Shown: positions 57,264 to 64,000 of the stretch, one piece after another | How positions within the stretch are numbered: position 1 is the first letter of the stretch | Layout of the letters: each line of letters starts with the position of its first letter | NCBI RefSeq assembly: GCF_023499255.1 | Contig: NZ_CP092183.1 | Span: forward strand, 193,501-257,500 | DNA from: Couchioplanes caeruleus | Lineage (GTDB): Bacteria > Actinomycetota > Actinomycetes > Mycobacteriales > Micromonosporaceae | Length of the DNA: 64,000 bases | Reading direction: 5' to 3' | Program-made: the position numbers and the translations under genes | Notes under the pieces: model-generated | What the model was told of the DNA's origin: nothing | The model's database searches: none | Seen by the model: only the letters and a program-made list of their open reading frames with translations

Positions 57264-58781
57264 ATGAGCGCGACTTCGCCGTCGGACACCGACCGGACCG
57301 ACCTGCCCGCCGAGTCCGACGGCTTCGTCCGAGGGCTCTCGCAGGCCATCGGCGGGCCCGTCGGGGCACACGCCGTCCGGCCCGGCGCCCGCCGCGGCGG
57401 TTTCTGGACCGCCCAGCGGATCATTCTGGCGCTGGTCTGCCTGACGCTCGCGTTCAGCTGGGTGCAGAAGTCACCCTGCCAGGACGGCGACTGGCAGAAG
57501 AACGTCCAGTACACGCGGTTCTGCTACACCGACGTGCTGGCCCTGTACTACGCCGAGGGCCTCAACGAGGGCAAGGTGCCGTACCGGGACCACCCCGTCG
57601 AGTACCCGGTCGTCACCGGCTACTTCATGGGTGCGCTCGGTCTGCCCGTGCACGCCCTCGGCCAGAAATACCCCGAGATCAACCAGGGCAAGTGGTTCTA
57701 CAACGCCAACGCGCTCGTGCTGTCGATCCTGGCGGTCGCGTCCGCGGCGGTCCTCCTCGCCCTGCGCCGCCGCCGGCCGTGGGACGCCGCGATCTTCGCC
57801 CTCTCCCCGATCCTGCTCGTCACCGCGACGGTCAACTGGGACTTCCTCGCGATCGGCCTGGCGATGTTCGGGCTCCTCGCCTGGGCCCGGCGCCGGCCCT
57901 GGCTCGCCGGGCTCCTCCTCGGCCTCGGCGGCGCGGCCAAACTATGGCCGCTGTTCATCCTCGGGCCCATCTTCGTGCTCGCCCTGCGCTCCCGCCGGCT
58001 CCAGGCCTTCTGGGCCGCCGTCGCCACGGCGGTCGGTGCCTGGCTGGTGACCAACGTTCCGATCGCGATCCTCTACCCGGACAGCTTCGCCAGGTTCTTC
58101 GACCTCAACCGCACCCGGCCCATCGACTGGGGCACGCTCTGGTACATCGGCCGCTACCTCGACACCAAGTGGAACAGCGGCGGCGCCGGGGACCAGGGCC
58201 CGTTCCAATGGCTCAGCGATCACGTGCCCGCTCTGAACACCCTGACGTACGCGCTGACGATCCTCGCCTGCCTGGCCATCGCGGTGCTCTGCCTGCTGGC
58301 ACCCCGGCGTCCCCGCCTCGCCCAGGTGGCGTTCCTCGTCGTGGCGGTCTTCCTCATCTTCAGCAAGGTCTGGTCCCAGCAGTACGTCCTCTGGCTCCTC
58401 CCGCTGATCGTCCTCGCCCGCCCCCGCTGGGGCGCGATCATCGCCTGGTCGGTCGCGGAGATCGGCTACTTCACCGCCTTCTACGCCGAGCTGCTCGGCG
58501 CGGGCGGCAAGCCGGTGATCCCGGAAGGGACGTTCGTGCTGGCCTCCAGCCTGCGGCTCATCACGGTGGCGGTGCTGTGCGGCCTGGTGATCCGCGAGAT
58601 CTGGCACCCGGAACTGGACCCGGTCCGCCGCACGTACGAGGACGACCCTGACGGGGGCGTGCTCGACGGGGCGGAGGACGCGGGATGGGTGGCGTCGCTG
58701 CGACGGGTGTTCCACGTGGAACAGCGGCCGGCGACGGCGGCGGTCGAGGCGGGGGATGCGTCGCCCACGCCCGTGGGGTGA
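57264..58781 (+). CDS. GT87/DUF2029-like polytopic membrane protein
   Basis: 505 residues, about 11 hydrophobic helices. EGKVPYRDHPVEYPVVTG near residue 95 is the acidic loop typical of this GT-C family, which uses polyprenyl-phosphate sugars in wall or glycolipid assembly. Located after the PBP like Rv0051. The C-terminal coding sequence contains a parS-like palindrome. Exact substrate unknown. Confidence 0.88.
   Translation: MSATSPSDTDRTDLPAESDGFVRGLSQAIGGPVGAHAVRPGARRGGFWTAQRIILALVCLTLAFSWVQKSPCQDGDWQKNVQYTRFCYTDVLALYYAEGLNEGKVPYRDHPVEYPVVTGYFMGALGLPVHALGQKYPEINQGKWFYNANALVLSILAVASAAVLLALRRRRPWDAAIFALSPILLVTATVNWDFLAIGLAMFGLLAWARRRPWLAGLLLGLGGAAKLWPLFILGPIFVLALRSRRLQAFWAAVATAVGAWLVTNVPIAILYPDSFARFFDLNRTRPIDWGTLWYIGRYLDTKWNSGGAGDQGPFQWLSDHVPALNTLTYALTILACLAIAVLCLLAPRRPRLAQVAFLVVAVFLIFSKVWSQQYVLWLLPLIVLARPRWGAIIAWSVAEIGYFTAFYAELLGAGGKPVIPEGTFVLASSLRLITVAVLCGLVIREIWHPELDPVRRTYEDDPDGGVLDGAEDAGWVASLRRVFHVEQRPATAAVEAGDASPTPVG
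58709..58722. promoter_or_regulatory. Divergent parS palindrome inside a coding region
   Basis: GTTCCACGTGGAAC is a perfect palindrome with two symmetric changes from parS, within the codons for FHVEQ near the end of the GT87-like gene, about 43 kb from oriC. Confidence 0.55.
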
Positions 58782-58938
58782 GCGGCGGGTCCGCCGCCTG
58801 CGCGGTGGTTGCCTGCGCTGTTTCGGGCGCCCGGCGCGCTCGTGACCGGTGCGGCCCACCTTGCCGGGGGCCGCGGGACCACCTTGGCCCGTGCCCGCCG
58901 GCCCGGTGCGGCCCGTGGCTGCCGGCCCGGTGCTCAGT

Positions 58939-59058
58939 GCTTGCCGGGCTGGTGCGGCCAGCGCTTGCCGGGCTGGTGCGCCCAGCGCTTGCCGGCCTGG
59001 TGCGCCCAGCGCTTGCCGGCCCGGTGCGGCCAGCGCTTGCCGGCCGCGTGCCGGTGGA
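58939..59058. repeat. 24-bp tandem array
   Basis: Five units starting GCTTGCCGGGCTGGTGCGGC at 58939, 58963, 58987, 59011 and 59035, with small differences. It lies between convergent genes in an otherwise gene-free 305-bp interval. Confidence 0.92.
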
Positions 59059-59086
59059 GCGCTTCGGGTTCGCCGCCGTGCCGCTG

Positions 59087-61672
59087 TCAGCTGAGGCGGA
59101 ACAGCACCGAGTTCTCGTCGAGGTCCTCGCGGGTGATGCCGAGGCTGTCGACCGGCAGATCCCCCGCGCGCTCCCACGACGTACCCGCGGCCTGCGAGCG
59201 GAGCAGCAGGACCGTGCCGATGCCCTGCGTGCGCAGGTACTGGACGCTCGTCGCGTCCGGGAACGTGGCCACCGAGCGGCGTAGCTCGGCCTGGCGGCGG
59301 GCGGCGAAACCGCCGCTGCCGTTCGCCAGCTGCTGGAAGCGGGTCGTGGACCACAGCATGACGGTCTGATCGGTCAGCGCCGTCGTGGGCAGGACCAACA
59401 TCGGGCCGGTCACCGTACGCATCGCCGCCGGCTGTTCCGGCACCACGGGGTGCGCGGTCGCGTTCCAGGATTCGCCGACGACGAGGAGCAGCGGTACGAA
59501 CGTCGCCAGCCGCAGCCACGGCCCGGGCCACGGCGGGATCCGGGACGCGGCCAGGTGCTCGGCGCGACGCACGAACTCGGCGACCGCGCCGGCAGCCAGG
59601 ATCACCAGGAACAGGGTCACCCACAGCATCAACCGGCCGGGGATGCGTACGCCGAAAGAGCCCGGCAGATGGCCGAAGAGCGGGAGGTAGGTCCAGCGGC
59701 CTTCGAAGAAGGTCGTGCCCAGCGTGAACACGGCGCTGACCAGGACGGCGGCCAGCAGGATCAGCCGTTGCCACATGCGCCAGACCGAGAAGACCAGCCC
59801 GACGAGGGCGAGGGCGTACAGGACGAACCCGGGCAGCAGGCTCATCTCCGCCGGCCACGCCAGCGACTGCCGGGCCACGGCGTGCGGCGCGCCCCAGATG
59901 CGCGACTCCGCGGGGCCGATCAACAGGCTGCGTACGGGTGGCGAGAAGAACGCGATCTCCGTGCCGGCCGGCCCGGTGTCCGGCACGCGCAGGTACGGGA
60001 CGGCGATGAGCGCACCGACCCCCGCGACGATCAGCGCGCCGAGCAGATCGGTGACGAGCAGGCGCCACCCCAGCACCGGTACGGGCGACCGCCGCCGAAG
60101 CCTCCGCACCAGCACGGCACAGCCGACGACCAGGATCAGGCCGGCCAGCACGTACGCGAACGGCAGCCCGAGCGGGAACCCCAGGCTGAGCTGCCACGTC
60201 GCCACCACCCAGCCGGCCGCCGCCCATCCCGCGTGCCGGCGGCCGGGGCGGAACCCGTACCGCAGCGACCAGCCGTGCCCGCGCGCCAGCATCGCCAGCG
60301 CCAACGGGATCGCCCCCGCGGAGACGATGTCGAGGTGCCCCTCCTGCGCCAGCCGCCACGGCGCGTACGCGAACGCGACCGCCCCGACCACCGCCCCGGT
60401 CCGCCCGGCGCCGAGCTGCCGCACGAGCGCATACCCGCCGATGGCCAGCAACGCGTGCGCGAGCACGAACAGGATGTTGTACCGCAGCGTCGCGACGAGC
60501 GGGCCCTCCCCGAGCATCCCGGCCGGCGCGTACCCGAGCAGGCTGCTCCCGAACGCGAAGCTGTACCGCTCGGGGAAGAACGCGTTCGACTGCCACAGCC
60601 GTGCGGGCTCGGTGATCAGGACATGACCGGCCCACGACACCTGCCACGCCTGCCGCGACGGATCCCAGGTGTCCTGCGGGACGGTGTGCAGCGGATAGCG
60701 CAGCGTGGGCCACGTCAGGAGTACGGCCAGCAGCAGCGAACCGTAGACGACCAGGGCGTACTCGTGGATGAACGCCCGGCCGGCCACCCGCAGGGCGCGA
60801 CGGAGGCGGCCGGGCTGGCGCTCGGTGGTCTCCGCGAAGGCGGTCCAGGGGTCCGGCGGGGCGCCCGGCGGACGGGTCGTGGGGAGTGCGGGCTTGCGCC
60901 GGCGGAAGCGGCCGGTGGGGGGCTCGTCCTGCTTGGAGGTGGGCTCGCCGGGTTGCTTCTGCGACTCGGCCGGCTCGGCGGTGGGCTGGGTTGTCTGGTT
61001 CTGCGGCTCGGCGGTGGGGGCTGTCTGGTCCTGCGGCTCGGCGGTGGGCTGGGCCGGGTCGATGGGCTTGTCCGTCGCCGTTCCCGGTTCGGCGGTCTTC
61101 TTCTGCGGAGTCGCCGGGGATGAGCCCGGGGTGCCAGGCCCGTTCGCCGGACCGGGCTGGTCTGCCGGAGCGGGTTGCGGCGGCACGGCGGGCCGGAGTC
61201 CGCGGTTGGCGCCGGTCCGCTCCCCCGCCTTGGCGGCGCGGCCGCGCCGCAACCCCGCCCACCGACGGATCTTCGGCTGCTTCGCCTCGTTCGAGATCGA
61301 CGCGCTGACGGCGCCCGGCTGAGCGGGGGCGGTCTGCGCGTCGATGGCGCCCGGCTGAGCGGAGGCAGCCTGCGCCGCGGGCGGGCCGGGCTGACCGGCG
61401 GCAACGCCGGGCCTTCCGGCGGCAGCCTGCGCCGCGGCTGGGCTCGGCTGGCTGGCGGCGGCGCTCGGGTTTCCGGCCGCGGCCCCGGCCTGCGCCGCGG
61501 CTGGACTCGGCTGTCCCGCGGCGGGCGGGATTTCCGCGGCGTCCGGCTCGCCAACGGCACCGGCGGATCCCGTCACGGCTGCGGATCCTGGCACGCCCGT
61601 CGCTCCGGCCGTGCCCGCTTCGCCTGCTCCGGACCCATCCCGGGCGCCGACCTGCGGCTGCTCGGTCGTCAT
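59087..61672 (-). CDS. Large GT-C-like polytopic membrane protein with disordered N-terminus
   Basis: 861 residues. Roughly the first 290 are Ala/Pro/Gln-rich low complexity (ASQPSPAAAQAAAGRP, PTAEPQDQTAPTAEPQNQT) with an RRGRAAKAGERTG patch. The rest has about 12 hydrophobic helices starting ALVVYGSLLLAVLLTWPTLR. The loop HTVPQDTWDPSRQAWQVSWA after the first helix, with acidic and tryptophan residues, resembles GT-C glycosyltransferases. The last ~150 residues form an extracytoplasmic domain. Substrate unknown; an acyl- or glycosyl-transfer role in the envelope is likely. Confidence 0.75.
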   Translation of the reverse strand: MTTEQPQVGARDGSGAGEAGTAGATGVPGSAAVTGSAGAVGEPDAAEIPPAAGQPSPAAAQAGAAAGNPSAAASQPSPAAAQAAAGRPGVAAGQPGPPAAQAASAQPGAIDAQTAPAQPGAVSASISNEAKQPKIRRWAGLRRGRAAKAGERTGANRGLRPAVPPQPAPADQPGPANGPGTPGSSPATPQKKTAEPGTATDKPIDPAQPTAEPQDQTAPTAEPQNQTTQPTAEPAESQKQPGEPTSKQDEPPTGRFRRRKPALPTTRPPGAPPDPWTAFAETTERQPGRLRRALRVAGRAFIHEYALVVYGSLLLAVLLTWPTLRYPLHTVPQDTWDPSRQAWQVSWAGHVLITEPARLWQSNAFFPERYSFAFGSSLLGYAPAGMLGEGPLVATLRYNILFVLAHALLAIGGYALVRQLGAGRTGAVVGAVAFAYAPWRLAQEGHLDIVSAGAIPLALAMLARGHGWSLRYGFRPGRRHAGWAAAGWVVATWQLSLGFPLGLPFAYVLAGLILVVGCAVLVRRLRRRSPVPVLGWRLLVTDLLGALIVAGVGALIAVPYLRVPDTGPAGTEIAFFSPPVRSLLIGPAESRIWGAPHAVARQSLAWPAEMSLLPGFVLYALALVGLVFSVWRMWQRLILLAAVLVSAVFTLGTTFFEGRWTYLPLFGHLPGSFGVRIPGRLMLWVTLFLVILAAGAVAEFVRRAEHLAASRIPPWPGPWLRLATFVPLLLVVGESWNATAHPVVPEQPAAMRTVTGPMLVLPTTALTDQTVMLWSTTRFQQLANGSGGFAARRQAELRRSVATFPDATSVQYLRTQGIGTVLLLRSQAAGTSWERAGDLPVDSLGITREDLDENSVLFRLS

Positions 61673-61717
61673 TCCGCTCCCTCGTGCCGCCGGTTCAGCT
61701 GCCCGTTCGCTCGCGCT

Positions 61718-62488
61718 TCAGAGCTTCGCGCGCAACAACGCGATGTCGGCGGACTGGCCCTCGGCGCCGCCGGGGGTTTCGACGATCGCCGGGGCGCCCG
61801 CCGCACGGATGGCCGCCACCACCAACTCAGGGTCGATCTTGCCATTGCCGAGGTTGTCGTGCCGGTCTCGGCCCGAGTCGAAGGTGTCCTTGGAGTCGTT
61901 GGCGTGAATCAGGTCGATGCGGCCGGTGATGGCCTTGACCCGGTCGACGATGTCGAGGAGCTCCTCGCCGCCGGCGTGGGCATGGCACGTGTCGAGGCAG
62001 AAGCCCGCGCCGAACTCGCCGACCGCGTCCCAGAGGCGGGCGAGGTTGTCGAAGCGGCGGGCCATGGCGTTGTCGCCACCGGCGGTGTTCTCGATGAGGA
62101 TGGGGAGCGGGAGGCCACCCTCCTTCTCCGCGTACGCGAAGGTCTTGCGCCAGTTGTCGAATCCGACCGCGACGTCGTCACCCGCATTGACGTGTCCACC
62201 GTGGACGATCAAACCGCGGGCGCCGATCGCGGCGGCCGCGCGGGCGTGGGTGAGCAGCAGTTTCCGGCTCGGGATGCGGATGCGGTTGTTCAGCGTCGCC
62301 ACGTTGATCACATAGGGCGCGTGGACGTAGACGTCCACGTCGGACGCTTGCAGCGCCTCGGCATCCGGCCGGGCCGCCGGTGCCTTCCAGCCCTGCGGGT
62401 CGGCCAGGAAGAACTGGACGGCGTCGGCGCAGCGGGCGGCGGCTGCGTCTAGGGGATCGGCGGGATCGACATGGGCTCCGATGCGCAT
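61718..62488 (-). CDS. Deoxyribonuclease IV (AP endonuclease family 2)
   Basis: 256 residues. TIM-barrel metal ligands are all visible: [67 protein letters not shown] and IVETPGG. It cleaves DNA 5' to abasic sites. At 256 residues it is slightly shorter than E. coli Nfo (285). ATG start; 45 bases downstream of the large membrane protein gene's start codon on the same strand, hence upstream of it in the transcript. Confidence 0.93.
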   Translation of the reverse strand: MRIGAHVDPADPLDAAAARCADAVQFFLADPQGWKAPAARPDAEALQASDVDVYVHAPYVINVATLNNRIRIPSRKLLLTHARAAAAIGARGLIVHGGHVNAGDDVAVGFDNWRKTFAYAEKEGGLPLPILIENTAGGDNAMARRFDNLARLWDAVGEFGAGFCLDTCHAHAGGEELLDIVDRVKAITGRIDLIHANDSKDTFDSGRDRHDNLGNGKIDPELVVAAIRAAGAPAIVETPGGAEGQSADIALLRAKL

Positions 62489-62531
62489 GGACCGAGCCTA
62501 CGACGCGGGTACGACGCTCACCTTCCGTCGC

Positions 62532-62735
62532 CGCCGGGCCGCCGGGCGCGTCGCCGCCGGGCCACCGAGCGCGTCGCCGCCGGGCCACCGGGCGCGTCGC
62601 CGCCGGGCCGCCGGGCGCGTAGCCATCAAACCGTCGTCACGCCGCCGAGCGCATCGCTGCCAGGTCGCCGAGCGTCGCAGCCTGACCGCCGGGCGCGTCG
62701 CCGCCAGGCCGCCGGGCGCGTCGCCGCCGGGCGGT
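62532..62735. repeat. 23-bp tandem array
   Basis: Units of GCGCGTCGCCGCCGGGCCAC type occur at 62546, 62569, 62592 and 62615, then degenerate. The array lies in the divergent promoter region between the endonuclease gene and the secreted-protein gene; no gene is seen in 62489-62848. Confidence 0.85.
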
Positions 62736-62848
62736 CAAGCGTCGTCGAAATGCCCCGGGCGCATCGTCCCCGGGCCGCCGACCGCGTCACCGGCCCGGAC
62801 AAGACGTCGTTAATCGAAGGATTGCACGACGAATTGGGAGATGGTGGC

Positions 62849-63826
62849 ATGTCGCGGCAAGTCCGACACCGGGTGACGGCGATCGTGGTAGGCGGGTTTC
62901 TGCTGGGCGCGGCGGTCGTCTCCACGGGTACGGCGAACGCCGAGCAGGTCGAGGGAGGTGGCCGCCAGGTCGTGTTCGCCGGCGGCGGGATGCTCGGCCT
63001 GTCGTGCGAGTCCACTCCCTCGGTGGGGTCGATGACCGTGCCGGCGGAGAGCACCGTACGGGTGGTCAACCGCACCGGGCGGCATGCCAACCTGATGCTG
63101 AACGGCGACTCGAAGGGGTCCATTCCGGACGACGGGTCCACCGAGGTCGTGTTCCGCAGGGGTACGACCGCCGTCACGCTCAACCCCAACTGTGCCGTCG
63201 CCGATCGCGCGACGCCGGTGCTCGTCACTGCCACGCCGTCCCCGTCCGCGACGCCGGATCCGACTCCTGTGCCTCCGACCGGCGGTACCGACGGGGCGAC
63301 CTCCACCCCGCCGGGGCCGACGTCGCCCGCCACTTCGAGCGGCGGTGCCTCCGCGCCGGGGTCCGGCCCGGCGACGACTCCGCCGCAGCGTCCGTCGAGG
63401 CCGGGGCCGGCCACCGCGCCGGCGGGCAAGTCGCCCGACACGGTGATCGTGACTCGCGGGCGAGGGAATCAGGCCATGCCGCAGGGCGGCGCGGTGTCGC
63501 GTTCCAGGACCCGGACGACCACGGGTACGACGGGAGCGAACGTTCCCGCGTTCTCGGGGATGCCGCCGGGCGAGGACAAGAAGGTGCTCGCGGGCGTACC
63601 CACGGTGGATCTGTCGTCGACCGCGACGCAGGCGACGGCGGCCCAACCGGCCGGACCGGCGACCCAGATGGCCGCGGCGGAGCCGGTCGCGGCGATGGAG
63701 CCGATGGCCGACTCCAAGCCGCTCGGCTTGCTCACGGTGATTGCGTGTATCTGCGTGGTCGGCGTCGCGACAGGGGCAATTCGGGCAATCGTGTCGCAAC
63801 GTGCATCACGGACAAACATGGCGTAG
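62849..63826 (+). CDS. Secreted protein with C-terminal membrane anchor
   Basis: 325 residues. A signal peptide (VRHRVTAIVVGGFLLGAAVV, cleavage near TGTANAEQ) is followed by a beta-sandwich-like domain (GLSCESTPSVGSMTVPAEST... with two cysteines), a Pro/Thr/Ser-rich stalk of about 140 residues, and a C-terminal helix (LLTVIACICVVGVATGAIRA) with basic tail RASRTNMA. GGGAG lies 9 bases upstream of the ATG. Topology suggests a surface stalk protein; its function is unknown. Confidence 0.72.
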   Translation: MSRQVRHRVTAIVVGGFLLGAAVVSTGTANAEQVEGGGRQVVFAGGGMLGLSCESTPSVGSMTVPAESTVRVVNRTGRHANLMLNGDSKGSIPDDGSTEVVFRRGTTAVTLNPNCAVADRATPVLVTATPSPSATPDPTPVPPTGGTDGATSTPPGPTSPATSSGGASAPGSGPATTPPQRPSRPGPATAPAGKSPDTVIVTRGRGNQAMPQGGAVSRSRTRTTTGTTGANVPAFSGMPPGEDKKVLAGVPTVDLSSTATQATAAQPAGPATQMAAAEPVAAMEPMADSKPLGLLTVIACICVVGVATGAIRAIVSQRASRTNMA

Positions 63827-63843
63827 ACTGTCGCCCAGAAGCT

Positions 63844-63970
63844 CCGCGGGGCGGCCGTTCCAACCTCATCGGTGTGGTCGTTCCTCCCCAGGTCCCACCC
63901 AGCGAATGCGGACCGGACGCCCCGCGGCTCCACGAGGAGAGCCCCGTCGCTCAGACGGGGCTCTCTTTTT
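63844..63970 (+). promoter_or_regulatory. Probable rpsF-operon leader with long-range pairing and terminator
   Basis: CCGCGGGGCG (63844-63853) is complementary to CGCCCCGCGG (63918-63927). Downstream, a perfect 12-bp stem GAGAGCCCCGTC / GACGGGGCTCTC (63937-63965) with a 5-base loop is followed by TTTTT. Either it terminates the secreted-protein gene or it is an attenuator ahead of the ribosomal S6 operon, which usually follows this block in actinobacteria. The downstream gene is outside the window. Confidence 0.6.
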
Positions 63971-64000
63971 GGTTGCCCAGCTCGGCGCGGGTATGCTGGC

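Overview
The window is the origin-of-replication neighbourhood of a high-GC actinobacterial chromosome. Gene content and order (DUF3566-gyrA-gyrB-DUF721-recF-gnd-dnaN | oriC | dnaA | rpmH-rnpA-yidD-yidC-jag-rsmG-parA-parB ... cwlM-trxA-trxB-anti-sigma-sigM-pseudokinase-murJ ... pcnA) match the actinobacterial origin region. The gnd insertion between dnaN and recF and the general style of the proteins suggest Micromonosporaceae (Actinoplanes-like). That placement is inference and no database was searched.

Layout. 0-4.1 kb: accessory genes (YbaK-type editing domain, membrane protein, Nudix, sulfotransferase, excisionase-type HTH), then tRNA-Ala(TGC), a 42-codon DLW-39-type gene and tRNA-Ile(GAT). 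4.4-15 kb: the minus-strand replication block (DUF3566, gyrA, gyrB, DciA-like DUF721 protein, recF, gnd, dnaN). 15-19.9 kb: oriC and dnaA, with two tandem arrays that both have a 17-bp unit, one on the dnaN side of oriC and one between dnaA and rpmH. 19.9-27.6 kb: plus-strand ribosome/membrane-insertion/segregation block (rpmH to parB). 27.6-31 kb: a gene-poor 3.4-kb stretch with a dense cluster of parS centromere sites. 31-46 kb: HIT-like protein, D-Ala-D-Ala ligase-like enzyme, aminotransferase, acetyltransferase, then the cell-wall/redox block (cwlM, trxA, trxB, anti-sigma, sigM, pseudokinase, murJ). 46.6-51.7 kb: tRNA CCA-adding enzyme, DNA alkyltransferase, cold-shock protein, ferredoxin reductase and fatty-acid desaturase. 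51.7-58.8 kb: a block syntenic with M. tuberculosis Rv0046c-Rv0051 (ino1, PadR regulator, DUF5318, class A PBP, GT87-like membrane protein). 59-64 kb: a large GT-C-like membrane protein, endonuclease IV, a secreted membrane-anchored protein, and a leader/terminator that probably precedes rpsF just outside the window.

How it fits together. DnaA, oriC, DnaN, RecF, gyrase and the DciA-like protein replicate the chromosome; ParA/ParB with the nearby parS sites segregate the new origins; RnpA/RpmH/YidC/YidD/Jag serve translation and membrane insertion; CwlM, MurJ, the pseudokinase, the PBP and the Ddl-like ligase build the cell wall. Inositol synthase and desaturase supply membrane lipids.

Unusual features. 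Intergenic and linker regions are repeatedly filled with tandem repeats (units of 15, 17, 18, 23, 24, 42 and 45 bp), some of which run into reading frames and extend proteins with low-complexity segments (RsmG, ParA, HIT-like protein, anti-sigma factor). A 52-bp sequence from the end of the oriC-side 17-bp array recurs in inverted orientation inside the parS cluster. DnaA boxes occur in at least four places outside the core origin, and ten perfect or near-perfect parS sites were located.
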